Made by a program: the position numbers and the translations under genes | Notes under the pieces: generated by a model | Database searches by the model: none | What the model was told of the DNA's origin: nothing | The model's input: only the letters and a program-made list of their open reading frames with translations | Part shown: piece after piece, positions 35,050-48,949 of the stretch | How positions within the stretch are numbered: position 1 is the first letter of the stretch | Layout of the letters: every line of letters begins with the position of its first letter | Origin: Thysanoteuthis rhombus | Taxonomy: Eukaryota; Mollusca; Cephalopoda; Oegopsida; Thysanoteuthidae | NCBI GenBank assembly: GCA_963457665.1 | Contig: OY735218.1 | Span: 47,255,341-47,319,340, forward strand | Direction: 5' to 3' | DNA: 64,000 nt

Positions 35050-36845
35050 GGCATACCCATCAGTATCCGAAGATGTTGCATATGTTTACATTCAATCTTT
35101 TGTGCTAAATATATCTCTTGTATTAAAGAATGAAAGAAATTTACGCAATAACAATTAATTCATAAAATGATTTGTTATTGTAACAATAGTGAAGAGAATT
35201 TTACGTTCAGTTTTTGAATGACGTACATGGTATGACTATTATGAACTAGTTATTGACTTAACTTGAAGATGTTGAGATTGCTTGAAAAAATAATGCCATA
35301 ACATAGTCGAGAGGTGAATTCGAAGTCGATGAATTGAAAACAAAAAATCCAGTATTCTCTAGCCTATTCTACTCTCCAAAATGAGGCAACATTATGTTCA
35401 TCAAAGGGTCGAGTACATGCAGTCTAAATGAAATTCTGTTTGTTCACACGGGTGACTAATGCAGCAATCCATACGTTTTGTGTTTAGGGGTGAGTTCCAA
35501 TATTTGAATGAAACGAAACTGGTCTGGTGAGTCTCTCAACAGAAAACGTCTTTTGGCAACATACCGTGTGGATAATCAATTAAAACATTTGAGATTGGAT
35601 GGGTTATGAAAGAGCTACTTTTTTGCCGTTGTGTAGGATCACTTAGAAGTCCAAATTTTCAAAGGCAAGCGTCAACATGACTGAACATGAACTAAGAAGA
35701 ATTTTTTATCATAAACTTGAACTGTAAATTGAGCTCTTCTAAAAAATACTTTTTGGGGTGAAATTCAAAAAATATATTAGCAAGCTAGATTCCCTTGAAA
35801 ACTGGAGAAACCTATGGTGGCATGTTGAGTCGACAGTCTAATTAATAAAACGAATTCCTTTTCTGGAGTCAGTCGGATTTATATCAGTCAGTTGGATTTA
35901 TATCATCGTTAACATCATTGCCCAGAGAATATTTTGTTCCACCTCGTCGAGAACGATGCTTGAACAAAAAAAAAAGTTTCTAATTTAATTGCACGGAGAT
36001 TTAATTCGTAAGCATCAATTATGTATGAACCCACAAAAGCAAAGGGTCTTCCTACAAACTTTGTAGAATTATTTCAGTTTTGGACAAAATGATGACCAAA
36101 CTGTCGATAAGTTCATTGGAGTGAGCATTACTACGTATACAAAACACAATAATAGTAACACACTGTAACAATATTGTGTACTTTAAACTCCACAACCGTG
36201 AAAATAAGTTTAATAGTAAGGAAGTCATGATTGGAGCTTTGAAATATTTTGTGACCACTGAACCTCAGAACTTTCATAAAAATGGTATATAATCATTAGA
36301 TAATAGTTGAAAAGAGATGATTGCAACGAATGGGCCATATCATGAGCATTCATTTATACAATATCTATATTTATACAATATCTATTTTCGCTTACCTCAT
36401 ACTATATGTTACTACTTAACAAACAACATTAATTATGTAACAGCCTGGATAAAGTTTGTTTGTGTATAGCCATTCTTCTCCAACAAAATATACTTGAACA
36501 CTGTTAAATAATTGACAGTATTAATGATGATCAAATGTCTGCATTGACGTGAACTCATATCTCATAACGATGTTTTTACCACCAATCGAAAAAATTCCCA
36601 AATCAATTTGACAACTCTCACTCCCTTGTGGATTTAAAATCTTTTTTTCGAAGTGCAAGCAAAGATCAAAAGGATATATTTTAAATTTATTGTGATTGGT
36701 TTTCCGCAGACGGACGGATGTCTAGTGTACACAGTTTCATATATAATCATCCTGAACAATTAATCTTCATTTATGTTTCACAGTGCATCGATATCTGCAA
36801 ATAACTTCAAAGGAACAGATTTAGAAAAAAAAATCACTCTAACCT
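35050..36845. other. No gene seen
   Basis: Contains copy B of a weak repeat at 35521-35630 (partner of 24714-24840). Also a short exact direct repeat 'CAGTCGGATTTATATCA' / 'CAGTTGGATTTATATCA' at 35872-35905 and 'TATACAATATCTAT' twice at 36355-36383. Otherwise featureless. Confidence 0.5.
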
Positions 36846-36853
36846 TCACCGAA

Positions 36854-37171
36854 CTACCATTGCCTTAGATCGATCTTATCAAACGAGGAACATATATCAG
36901 TGAACGTAATATAATGTTGATAGACCTTATTTTGCAGTTTAGTCGGATATGTATATTTTGGGAGGATGGAGAAGAGATTGATTTCGCGAAATTCCTTGAG
37001 GTTTTCTGAACATTTTAGTAATCTTATGAAATCTCTTGTTCCATGATAAGTGTAGTAATGGTTAACATGCTTTTTATACTGATTTTTACTACCATGATTA
37101 GTGCTATCTTTACTACATCCTCCATCACTATGACTTTGTGACAAACTAATGCAAAACTTTGTAAAAATCAA
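36854..37171 (-). mobile_element. LINE reverse transcriptase scrap
   Basis: The minus-strand frame of 105 codons includes 'NLKEFREINLFSILPK' and 'KLQNKVYQHYITFTDIC' then 'SFDKIDLRQ'. In LINE reverse transcriptases the order '...FR.I.LL....K..T..L..(R/K)' followed by 'A..D...AFD.(I/V)' is canonical. The distance here is too short, so the stretch between the two motifs is missing. The frame remains open. Clade cannot be told from this piece. Confidence 0.45.
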
Positions 37172-37174
37172 ATA

Positions 37175-38690
37175 TTTTTAGCCACAGTATTTACAGTGTA
37201 TATACAGCTTTATTTCATACTAGACTAAAGTACTACAACTGATGTCAATAGTTTGGTCGGAAATTTCAAACAGACGATAGACAAACTTATACAGGAAAAT
37301 AAAATCGAGAATAGCAACGAAAACAGGAAAAAATATGAGAGCATACGTTTTGGAGTTTATAAATTCCTCGTTTTAGATGGCTTTTGTAGAGTCACTTCCG
37401 GGTGTAATACTACGATGCCTATTTCTTGAACACTCTTCAAATCTCTAGGGAAATCAAGTTGTTGAGAAAAAAAAATTGCACTAATAAATGGAAAATATTA
37501 GCAACAATTAGCCAAGTGTTGTTTGTGTCGTGGAAGGTAAAAAGAATGTTCCAGTATCGGTGTGTTAATATCATAAATGAAAAAAATGCTCTCCTTGTCA
37601 TCAACGGGTTTTGCCAAAATACAGATAATAGAAAAGTGTTAGTGCTTATAAAAGAATAATCATTTACATCTACTTATATTAAAATAAAAGTTCAGTAGAA
37701 TTATCCACGGCAGAGTTTTCGATTCAAGAACAATATCCCCAAGGCGGGGTTGCTGTTTGGGGTTTTAGGGGAAAATGGGACAACATACTCGGTCAAATTA
37801 TTGGAATATTTGTCCTCTCTTCTCACGACAATTCTGGAATGTAAATTTTGAGACAGCCAATCTTAAAACAAGAACCAATAATATGGGATATTGGTTTTAC
37901 TTTCTTGCAACCCGTCTCCAAGTTGTTTTTTCTAACATAGACGAGATAAAGTCAAAATTCATTGTCATTCTTAGTTCTCCGTAGATTCAGAAGAAATGTA
38001 CTCTATTTATTGACAATCAAATACAATGTCAGCAGTGCATTATTCCTCTTTGTGTAAATTACTTGTCAGTTGCCGAACCTTATTTGTCTTTTTTTCTAAC
38101 TTCAATGATATCTAATGAAAATTTCAGAACGGCTAGTCACATGTTAACGGTCGACATCTGAATTGATTCAGATTTCATTTCGGTGACAAATACTTTGTAT
38201 TAGTTGAGCTTAGTTTTTCCGTTGCTGGTACAAAAAGCACAATGCTCTAATTTTTCTAATTCCAAAATTTCCGTTTTGATTTTCAACACTCGAAAAAAAA
38301 AAAAGGAGAATAATCAGTTTTGCTCATACACATGAAAAACCTCAGTTCTTTTGAAGCTACGTACAAAATGGAGTTTTCCTTTCTTTATTTTATCAATGAT
38401 TTGCAGTATCTAAAATGTAGAAAATACCAAGATTTCAATAACGTTTTCTACTTCACATTGATTATCACAATCAAAAATGTGTCAGTTATTAAACATTCCA
38501 GTAAATGAATCCTGAAGTAGGGCAGATTGTATGTTGTAATAAGGTGAGTGATAAACAAGAGGTATTTTCTCTCAATTAAAAAAAGTGCCTTTACGTTGAT
38601 TGAGATTCTATGCGCATATAAAGCACTCCTGTACTACACAATACCATGTGAGAGCATGCATCTCTATCTTTCTCTCTCTCTATCCATCTA
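37175..38690. other. No gene seen
   Basis: AT-rich with small unrecognised frames (37426-37659, 37775-37984). Confidence 0.5.
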
Positions 38691-38692
38691 TC

Positions 38693-38753
<61 letters not shown>

Positions 38754-38760
38754 GTCTGTG
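38661..38760. repeat. (TC)n, (TCTA)n, (TG)n microsatellite
   Basis: TC-rich start (38661-38695), then about 26 TG units ending in GTGCGTGTGTCTGTG. Confidence 0.95.
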
Positions 38761-40100
38761 TATTCATATATTCAAAGGAAGCTATCTCATGGGATCAATT
38801 TGGGACAGTCATTTTGATTTTAAAAAATCAGCTGATAACATCAAGCAACGGTTGGTTATATTGAAGATTTTGCGATTTGATATTTAGAGATATTTTTTGT
38901 AGCTGACAACAACTGATTTTGATAATAATTACTGAACAAAAACATTATCTCATAGGCCATTTTACACTGCGAGTTTGAAGCTTGCAATATCTCTTTCTTC
39001 ATTCCCCATCTGTGCCGCTCAATAAAGATCATCAAATGACAATCTGTGATTTGTTATAAAAAGAATATATTAGAATCATCATGAATGTAATGCGGCTGAA
39101 AAAAATAAAAGTAACTGATTATGCTTCTTCTAAGAAACACAGCTAGTATTAAACCATATCAGATTTTGGTTTCCTTCCATAGTTGCAACTATACTAAATT
39201 GCATCACTCTAGTTTCTAATATCATAAATGGATGCAGCTGCAATATAAACGTATACTTCCCCCGTAAGGAGAGTGTGTCACATTCATATTTGTACTGCTT
39301 CCTGACTTTAACAATGGATATTAGCAAGACATAGAAATATTTTAGGTGAGTTTGCTTGTTTGATGGTCTTAATACATGCATCTCTGAATGAAATTTGTTT
39401 CAAATTGCCCAGACACATTTGTTTAAAACATGCTTAATTTTTATTTGCGTGACTGAAATAATACAGAGTTATGGTCTTTTTTAACTTGTAGAAAAACATA
39501 AGGAAAATAACTGGATCATATACTTTCAAATTCTTGAAAAAGAAGACACAAAAAAAAAAGTTAAATTTACATCTTTGAGGTTTCCGTTTTTATTTAAAAA
39601 TTTTTCTTCTAAAGAATATTAAGTGAATGGAAGAGTTTTCAGCAGAAGTAACAAAATCTCCAATTCAAATAAATACATAACATTAGTGATCGGCCATTGA
39701 AACATTAAGTGTATGTGAAAGTTTCCAGAAATCTTTTTTGACAAATTACATACTGAATATACAGTTAAAACCCACTTCTGGGGTAGAATATTCCGTACAC
39801 GCTTGACGTTTTTCAGGGCTTTCAATGAAATCGTGAGATTTTTTACGTAAATTGTGCTTTCTATCATTCAATGTCATTATTTCTGGTTCTATAGATAGGA
39901 TTCGCTGGGGGACAAGAATAGTTACATGGAGCAAAATACATCAGACTCTGAATTAATCCAATCTAAAAAAATACTCTAAATGTGGAACAACCTCTTATCC
40001 ACGATCCATGTTCGTGGGCTGCGTCACATTTGCAACATTACTACAGGTGTTATCATTCAAATAATGTTATCAGTCGACTTTCTTGTTGTGAAAAGATCAC
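38761..40100. other. No gene seen
   Basis: No recognisable motif on either strand. Confidence 0.5.
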
Positions 40101-40122
40101 TCCACCGAAATATCGAGGGTAA

Positions 40123-40230
40123 TAACCTTAACCCAACTGCAGGAATGTGAACCTGGGATCGATAGGGTAGCCCAGCAACGTAGCGTTGCACTTACCATCG
40201 GGCTAAACGGCTGCTGGTAATGCAAAAGCC
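40123..40230 (-). mobile_element. tRNA-derived SINE head (copy 6)
   Basis: On the minus strand 'TTTTGCATTACCAGCAGC' leads to 'CGTTTAGCCCGATGGTAAG', with A-box-like 'TAGCCCGATGG' (40195-40205), and then B-box-like 'GGTTCACATTCC' (40142-40153) about 42 bases on. The leader matches copies at 20.7 and 29.3 kb. A run of ACT/GTA-type triplets (40236-40275) lies just upstream of the leader. Confidence 0.7.
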
Positions 40231-40279
40231 CAACAACTACTACTGCTACTACCACTACTACTAATAATATTACTGTTAT

Positions 40280-40790
40280 TAGAGAATAAGCAGAATAAAT
40301 GATATTTTGTGAATAATTGAGACGAGGGGAGTTTTTCTGTACCAGTAATAAAAATGAGTTCAAGGAACGACGATACAGTTATGCCACAAAAACTTAGTTG
40401 AAAATTGAAAAATGCTACGTTGAAAAAAAAATTCCATATATCATTGAGAAAGGACTGTTGGTGCAACGTCCCGTTGTACAACAGTCCATTTCAAAAACAG
40501 AAAATTGAACGTTTTTTTATAAGGGGGAGTTTTTTCTAACTTAATCACATTTTGTCTAAGGGGTTAGTTTTATGTTAAATTTAAAGAATAGCTCTGATGT
40601 TTAATCCCATTCTTTTGCCTTAAGGTACTTTTCAGGTAGACCCTGAAATAATCGAAAGAAGCACAATCTTCGTTCTTCCCGAAATATCAATACAATTGAA
40701 AAGCAATTTCATTCTCTGATTACAACTTGTAAATCGACTTAATCTTATGAATACATTAAAAGTAAACACTCCCCACTCATACTCGCATAC
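40280..40790. other. No gene seen
   Basis: No recognisable motif. Confidence 0.5.
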
Positions 40791-40791
40791 A

Positions 40792-41007
<216 letters not shown>

Positions 41008-41009
<2 letters not shown>

Positions 41010-41430
41010 GCGTAGAGGTGCTGGGTATCTTCGATGTTCTCACTGCTACAGATGCACAAAAACGTATAAATATTTTAGGGTTTGCGAAAAAGCCATCGAC
41101 CGTTGAAACCTTTTTAACTCAATGTGGAGAAGGTGGTTACTGGTCTGTGTTGTAGAAATAAAAGAATTGATGGAAAACGACATTTTATCAACGGATATTC
41201 AAACCATTTTCTCAATTGGTTCTCTTTATTGTATGTTAACCATTTGAAACATTGAATGAGGGAAGGTGTGATACTTCAAGATTTACAACTGGGTCCACCT
41301 TCCCTATGTTGTACCAAAGAAAATCTGTTATTGTCCGGTGCTTTTCTCAGACACTAAAACATTTCTGCATTTTCAGTCATTATTAGCAGAGAGCACATCC
41401 AAGACACAAGGCACCATACGTCATTGAACA
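41008..41430. other. No supported gene; unrecognised 120-base open stretch
   Basis: At 41008-41155 two plus frames stay open after the TA array. One reads '[19 protein letters not shown]' and '[15 protein letters not shown]'. Composition is balanced and could be a decayed coding piece, but no family is recognised. Confidence 0.3.
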
Positions 41431-41432
41431 CA

Positions 41433-41542
<110 letters not shown>

Positions 41543-41699
41543 TCAGAGAAGGTTGTTTAAAAGGTTGTGTAATTCTCATTAGTGTCAATGCTCGATGTTA
41601 AAATCAAGGTCGAGCACCAGGTTTAGAATTCTGATTTTCAAGTATGACTGAAAGATAAATGTTTGTTTTTATCACTCACTCTAAATCATACACATGCTC

Positions 41700-41757
41700 T
41701 GTGTGTATGTGTGTGTGTATGTGTGTGTGTATGTATATGTGTGCACATGTGTATGCA
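41700..41757. repeat. GTGT/GTAT-rich tract
   Basis: Interrupted (GT)n with TA dinucleotides. Confidence 0.85.
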
Positions 41758-41759
41758 CT

Positions 41760-43078
41760 GGGTTTATCAGAAGATAGAAAAAACAGCTGGAAACGGAGAT
41801 GTTAAAATTCATTTTTACAATTTGTCCACATTGTTTGCCTGCTGAAAAATTCATAATTTGATCTTCCTTTTGACGTTATCACTTGCTATCTCGAACCATG
41901 TCTAAGAACAGAGGATCAACGAAGTAATTAGATGTCAGCATCTGGTGGTTTTATGACTCGATCCCCCATTGCTCTGTCATAATATGAAGTTATATTAACC
42001 AATGAATTCATCACATTTGATACCATATCATCTCTTTAGCCAAGGATGTATCAGATTAAAGCCAGTCCACCTTAAATCAGGCATACATACCCAATTAAAT
42101 TAGGAGATTGATTTGAAATGAGAAAAATATCCAAGAAAAAATGAAGGGTGTCCGATAAGTTTATTTACAACGTAACTATGATGCTAAACCAAACTCTTAC
42201 TTTTGTCCAATATACATGGAAACTGCCATACAAGGCAGGTTTTAGCCAGGTTTTTATCGGCAAAAAGAAGCTATCATTTCTTGATTCTAAGAAAGCAAAA
42301 CATCTTCCATAAAAATTACAATGATCCAAACCCACTTGATAATTGAATCATGATGAGTAATATCCTCCTGTTAGCAATTCATATTGAACGGTGTATTCTG
42401 CTGCTGACAGGAAAATATGCAACGATGTATACTTCATTTCGAAAGCTGGCGCCACGTTGACTCTTGCATTCTCTCTCGGTCTTTACTAATTGGTAATTGG
42501 CACCTGCTTCTACATAAGTACAATGTATGTCAATAGGTTTTTTCCCAAGAGTTCTTAAACGTTTGTGTTTTCTTTGATATACGGAGCACCTCGTTCTCAA
42601 AGTATTAGAAAGTTACAAGAAATATATTATTGTATTTGTAGCCAAACTGTGAGGTGGTAGCAGTGTTAATAGAACCAATCAGGCAAAAATGGTATCAAAA
42701 CTAATAGTAATAAAAAAGAAACTACATAAAATTATGGTTGGATACAATACAATGATCTGGGAAACTGTTGGATTCAAATGATAGACAGTATATCAGTCAA
42801 AAGAAATATTGTCTGGATCCAGTGAAAGAGAAAATTACATAGCTTGATTGAATCGGAAAATTTTTTTGCAAATAAGCCAAGCTAAAATATCAGGCTTGAT
42901 AACCCCACTTGATTTCTGTTTAAACTACATTAGAAAAAAAAAAGACACATAAAAAAGTAGTGAGAATAAATAAATCACCATTGATGTCAGTAGAACAGTA
43001 AAGAATGAATGAAACAAAAATGTAGGATTCTTTGCAGGAAAACAAGAAAACTTACCAAAAACAGAGAACGAGATGAAA
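41760..43078. other. No gene seen
   Basis: A 73-codon minus frame at 42379-42600 with basic N-terminal residues is unrecognised. 'AGGGTGTCCGATAAGTTT' at 42146 recalls a mariner-like terminal sequence but has no partner. Confidence 0.45.
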
Positions 43079-43080
43079 GC

Positions 43081-43730
<650 letters not shown>

Positions 43731-43734
43731 GATA

Positions 43735-44285
43735 CACTGCATCTTCTATGATCCTCAACATCATCAGCAGCAGCAACCTTTCAGTGTACGTCTTTGGACA
43801 TACACCTTCCCCAAGTTTTACCTGACATCTATATCATAGACATTGTGGAGCAAGTGCTCTCTGAATCTCTCTAGCTCGTCATGCAATCTGGCTTTCTGTT
43901 TGTTACGATTTCAAATATGATCTCTGGGGATCCACGTTGTAAGTCATGATGTCCAGTGGCTGTCTTACATTTTTGCAACACGTCCATGGTTGGATTCATC
44001 ATTTGTAAACCCTTTATTTTTGGACTATGATTTTCTTTTTTCTGGAAGTAGGGCTTGCTCTACTCAAAGCTTGCCAACCTAGAGTGATTTCTTGCTTTAC
44101 TTCCTCCCCTTTCGATGACTTTATGAAGACTCACTATCCTTGTAAGACATTGTGGTCTACCTTCTCTGGATTTTCGATTTCCGTCGCTGCCTCTTTGTCC
44201 CAAACGTCTGTTGTACATGACATTTGTTTTGTTGAGTTTCATTTCAAATCCAAAGTTACGTAGGTATTTGAAGTGAACAGACGTA
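43735..44285 (-). mobile_element. RTE-like LINE, 5'-truncated 3' end (copy 4)
   Basis: On the minus strand 'FEMKLNKTNVMYN' (44210-44250) matches the 'GLK(M/I)N..KTKVMYN' motif that follows the catalytic loop in RTE reverse transcriptases. Farther on are 'RARERFREHLLHN' and 'GKVYVQRRTLKGC' (43785-43860), the family C-terminus, then a GCTGCTGCTGATGATG tail. The block with 'CTGGGGATCCACGTTGTAAG' is shared with copies at 4.0 and 5.1 kb. Most of the 'YGAETW' region is deleted. Frame breaks are numerous. Confidence 0.75.
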
Positions 44286-44289
44286 AGAT

Positions 44290-44690
44290 TCCTGTCTTAT
44301 GACTGTGTTTTCATGATGGGAATATACTTTCGTCACCGTGGGTAAAATCAGATTATGTCATTTTTTATCATTCATACTTTAGCTGCTCCACGAGACACTC
44401 GGAAATTCAAGTGGATTTTCATCACGTATTGGTAATGAAAATTGAATGAACCTATACTTGCTGTTTGAACACGTGCCATAAAGTTATGGGTATTATCATT
44501 ACATTTCAAGTGAAAGTGAGTAACACTCACCACTACAGTCAATGATAGAAAAACCATAGTGTCAGTAATGTACACGATATTCCATCGAAGAAGGAATAGG
44601 GTCAGATTAAATCTTATTCATGACGTTTCCCCCTGGAAAGCATCAAAATTTGAGAATCTATATGTCACCATTGAACCCATCAAAATAAAG
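44290..44690. other. No gene seen
   Basis: Nothing recognised. Confidence 0.5.
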
Positions 44691-44696
44691 CAAGTA

Positions 44697-44980
44697 AAAA
44701 TTCAAAAAAGCTTTTTTTTTTCAAAAAATTAAAATGCAGTTATAGAAAAGGTCTAGTTAGGTACTGATACCTTCTTTCAAATCTATAAACTGAAATGTAA
44801 GACCAGGAGCGCTGAAACAAGTAAACATATAAAATCGTCCGGATGAGGCTAAAAAACTGCCACAAAAAGTTTTTTTTTCAAAAACTAATAAAAAAATTAG
44901 TTGGGTTTTAATTGAGTACTCATCCTGATTTTAAGTTTACAGACAAAACGGTATGACCAGGAGCACTGGAACAAACGAGT
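44697..44980. repeat. Diverged tandem duplication, two 120-130 bp units
   Basis: Unit 1 (44697-44826) and unit 2 (44861-44980) share a T-run, 'TCAAAAA', 'TTAGTT.GGT', and later 'GACCAGGAGC.CTG.AACAA'. The last block is the best conserved (two differences). Family unknown. Confidence 0.7.
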
Positions 44981-44989
44981 CAGGAAAGA

Positions 44990-45675
44990 AATACAAATAA
45001 ACACGTAAATACATGTGCATATCTTGAATCGTGACGACTGTTTTGATTCCTTTGAAATCCAGTTAAGTGATCATTCGATGAATCGATTTTCATTTATTTA
45101 AAACTCTATAATGGATGCTATATCTTTTTGGATGCTTTTTAATAATATAGAATAATGTTTTGTCCGTAGACATCAATACTGGCTTGATTGAAATTCATTT
45201 TAGACAGCGAAAATTGACATGGCATAATTTGGAATCAGTATAAAAGTGCAGAAAGTTAAAACCAAAATGTAAAACTCCCAAGAAGATATTTGAATTATTG
45301 CAGCAAGTTTTACAATTTTTTTTTTCACAAGAGTTTCGCAATCATTGTTAAAATTTGGTATATTTTTTCTACTCCCGTAGATAACACTGTATTCTCTGGC
45401 TATGTATGCGAAAATAAGGTGTATCAGATCTACATGCTTACGTACAGAGTGGAAAACATCGTGTGACGTTTTGAATAAGACGAAACATAGACACCTACTC
45501 TAATAATTATGGATGGAAGTAAGAATGATGGTGGAATCAGTTTTCTGACTTTTTATTATACAAAGCCCACAACGCTCTTTACGCCAAGAGAAATGCATAA
45601 TGATATTTGGGGATACTGCAGAACTATGAATAATCTCTAATAATGAAAAAGTCGTCATTTTTAACGATACAAGTA
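44990..45675. other. No gene seen
   Basis: AT-rich, nothing recognised. Confidence 0.5.
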
Positions 45676-45678
45676 TTA

Positions 45679-45679
<1 letters not shown>

Positions 45680-45732
<53 letters not shown>
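45680..45732. repeat. (TA)n(CA)n array
   Basis: About 23 TA units then three CA units. Confidence 0.95.
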
Positions 45733-45734
<2 letters not shown>

Positions 45735-45739
45735 TTACT

Positions 45740-46570
45740 AGAAACAGGGAAAAGGGAAAACATTTGGCTTCGGCAAATTAATATGACTGATAGGTACTTG
45801 GACAATTTGGGAGATTGAACACAGAATGCCATGTTGCAAATTGTCAAAGTATATTAATGCAATAGCCGAATGAGGTGTCAACCCAACTCAAACACGGTTT
45901 GGTTTCGATTCAACTATGTGTATAAGAATGATTCATCTGATGATTTAAAGGAAAAAAAAGCAAAATTGGAAAATGAGATTCTACCCAACATGAACAAATT
46001 AACTTTAGAATTATTTGAAACAATTGTCAATTTGGGTTGAATATGATGGTATAAAATCAACTCGAATAATTTTTTTCTGCGTAGTAAAAATTCTCAAAGA
46101 TTATATCATAGATTTGTTCGAATGCAGGCTGAGATTAAAACCAACACTATGGATTTAATATTTACATGAGTAAACACTCAATAAAAGTGACCCGAACAAC
46201 GATTCACATCTATTGTTATACTAATTGATTCCTTAATACGTTTTGGGTACACTACGAAAAAAAGATGTGTTCTAAAATAAATGAATGATGTGTAGTATAA
46301 GATGACATCCATGTACAATTCATTATGATAAAACCCTCTGTTTGATAGCTAACCACATGTATTACTCGATGATAATGCATTACTCAGCATGTATGCTCGC
46401 AGCAACCGCTGTATGGGAAATAATAGAAGATGTACAACTCACAGATTCAAAATCGAACTATTATTTTTCTTCTTTCGTCGACCGAAAATACATTTGTAGA
46501 CCAAACAAAATTATCACTCATAGAGACACAGATACATAGGGAGGAAGTGAGAGAGCTTGTCGTGTAAGGA
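45740..46570. other. No gene seen
   Basis: AT-rich, nothing recognised. Confidence 0.5.
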
Positions 46571-46574
46571 AGGA

Positions 46575-47215
46575 CGGGGAGAATGACAGGTAAATGTCCT
46601 TCTACTGTCAGCAACCAAGGTCCGGCGGCCAGTCAACCGTCAGACCCTTTTCTCGTTTAATCTGCTACCCTCGACTGCTTTACTACACTGGTGTCCTTGT
46701 TTACTACTTTACTACTCTGATGACCAACCTTCTGTCCGTCAATTTCGAAGGTAAAAGTTGCTACTTTTATTGATATATACATCTTTGAATTAATTTATAT
46801 TCTCTTTCTCCTGCCACCGGGACTGACCATCTAACCCTTCCTCTTCTAAAAGTTTCCTCCTGCCTCCTTTCGTTTTTCATGCCACTAAACTTACCGTCTA
46901 TCTTTCATGCTCTCACCGTTAGAATCTTTATTCACCGTCCATCTTTTATCAACCCCTTTTGGCTTTCTTTCTCCTAATGCCTTTTTGATTAAGTGGCTGT
47001 GACTGGCTATTTATCTGCAGGGGTTCCATCGACCACGCTTTATCTTGTCGATAAATCTACTTAAGATGTTACGATCGTCCTTCTGGAGTCTGAATAGGGT
47101 TACTTATTGTATCTCTAACCAAGTGTGTGAGTATACTTCACAAATACCCACGCAAAAAGTATCTTTAACAGAAAAATACTTTTTGAAAATGAAATCAAAT
47201 ATTCAAAATAAAATT
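46575..47215. repeat. 640-bp interspersed repeat, copy 1
   Basis: Direct-orientation partner of 48950-49600, about 75-80% identical by eye over most of its length and pyrimidine-rich on the plus strand. Shared blocks run in the same order: 'TTCTACTGTC', 'CGACTGCTTTACTA', 'ACTCTGATGACC', 'CTTTTCATGCCA', 'TTAGAATCTT', the 89-base near-identical core at 46981-47069, 'TCTGAATAGGGTTACT', and 'GCGCAAAAAGTATCTTTAAC'-like. No coding domain is recognised. The two copies could be solo terminal repeats or copies of an unclassified non-autonomous element; the 1.7 kb between them holds no reverse transcriptase. Confidence 0.8.
46981..47069. repeat. 89-bp near-invariant core of the repeat, copy 1
   Basis: Only two substitutions (at about 47005 and 47011) separate this from 49370-49458, while flanking parts differ at a quarter to a fifth of positions. 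It contains an inverted repeat ATCGAC (47028-47033) / GTCGAT (47047-47052) with a 13-base loop. Confidence 0.85.
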
Positions 47216-47219
47216 AAGT

Positions 47220-48945
47220 ATTAATAAAAATTAATAAAATTGACGAGTCTCCTATCAGCTTTGATATTGTAATATACTTTCTTTCTCTATCAAAGAAAAA
47301 ACAACAACATCTATTTATGTTTTTGTTTTTCCTTAATCACCCTGTCTCCGTGAAGAATCTCTCTTCAGACACATCACCATATGAATATTTTTTCCAACAT
47401 CAATTCAACCACCCTTTATTAGGTTTTATTTCAGTATACGTTTCAAAGGGCCTTTTTCTTAAATCCTTAAAAATCTACGTTATGTCTTGTCGCGAACATT
47501 GTTCTATGAGACTTATCTAATATTGAATGATTTCTCTATTTTTTATTCTAAGAATTTTTTTTAGCTATATATCTTTCCAGAAAATGTTTTTTAATCCCCC
47601 GCTCTCTTTCTTTTCCTTTTACATTTTTTAAGTACGTGGACAGAGAGCAAAATCATTTGAAACAACAAAAGCAATGAAGCAAACAAAGTCATGCCTGTAC
47701 ACAAATGCATTCCCCAGTGTGTCTTTGTGAGTGAAACATAAAAGAAACCTACAATTCAGTCTTTTAAACTTCCGATACAAAACTCAACATCATTTTTGTA
47801 CGATCATTTATTGTGAATCACAGTTCAAGAAACTTTAAAAAAAATGATCCAATTTCCTTCAGGTATTGCGGTGCTCACTCAACTGCGAACGTATTTCATT
47901 TTATACGTGCCATATCCAGCGTATCTAGGACACAAATGGCAAAAACTGTTGCTTAAATTTCGTTGTGTAAATGCAATATCACCATGAATGAAAATGATGT
48001 TCATTTAAGGTCACGTTGCTAAAAAAATATTTTTCGAAATCAGCAAAAAAAGATCCTATCAACATATCACACACGGAATAGAATACAACCGTAAAAAACA
48101 AACAATGTCACCTATAAAAAATGTAGAAAAATTCAACAGAAAAGAAAACATTCCTTTCTGCTAAGAAAATCAGGGGAAAAAAGCCTCCAGCCTCTTCACT
48201 TCAATGCGAGTCTATCACTTTTAGAATTATCTTTTTTATGTATTTTTCTCACTTGGTTTTACATTTTTCCCGTCTTCCTCTAATAATTTTTTTTCAATAA
48301 AAAGTATTTTCAAGTAAAAATTCCGCACGTACATTATACGATAAAAACGTCGGGAATATCTGCAGACTTTGATATTTTTATAAATCTTTTGCAGAAAAAA
48401 ATTATTAGCCCCGGGTAAATGCTGCCATTCCGTAAATTAATTGACAGCACGGGGCGAGAATCTCCCAAATATAGAAAGAGAGAATAATCTTGTCTTCTTT
48501 CTTTTCTTTCTGACTGCAAACAGACTGTCAAACGCACACATGCATACGCAAAAACGATATACCTAACAAAATACACATAGCACAAGACAAACATAAATTT
48601 GAACTTGAAAAAAACCCAAAAAACAACGTATGCTCCTTCAAAAGCAGAAACAACTCCCTTCGACAGAAAACACCTAATTTTGTCTTGCAATAAGACTTAT
48701 AGATTCAAAATGGCCTGTTCCATTGAAGTATGATGCTTTCACCGTTTTAGTCGACGCATTTATTAGAATCATGCTCTGAATTCAAAGAAAACCTTCGATT
48801 CAACAGGTAAATCCAAATACTTTTGTTTTACTCGTCAGTACAGGTTGTCATTGCGTTCTCCGACTTCACGAAATGTCATCAACCAGTTTCATCAATAAAC
48901 CAAATTTCACATGCCACGGCTTCTTTTGTCCATCATGGTCAAAAG
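47220..48945. other. No gene seen between the two repeat copies
   Basis: AT-rich. A 118-codon minus frame at 48334-48690, rich in Phe, Val and Tyr, is unrecognised. No reverse transcriptase, integrase or other element gene is visible. Confidence 0.55.
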
Positions 48946-48949
48946 ATCA

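Noticed and set aside
42146-42166. mariner-like terminal inverted repeat (AGGGTGTCCGATAAGTTT)
   Set aside because: No inverted partner within several kb and no transposase reading nearby.
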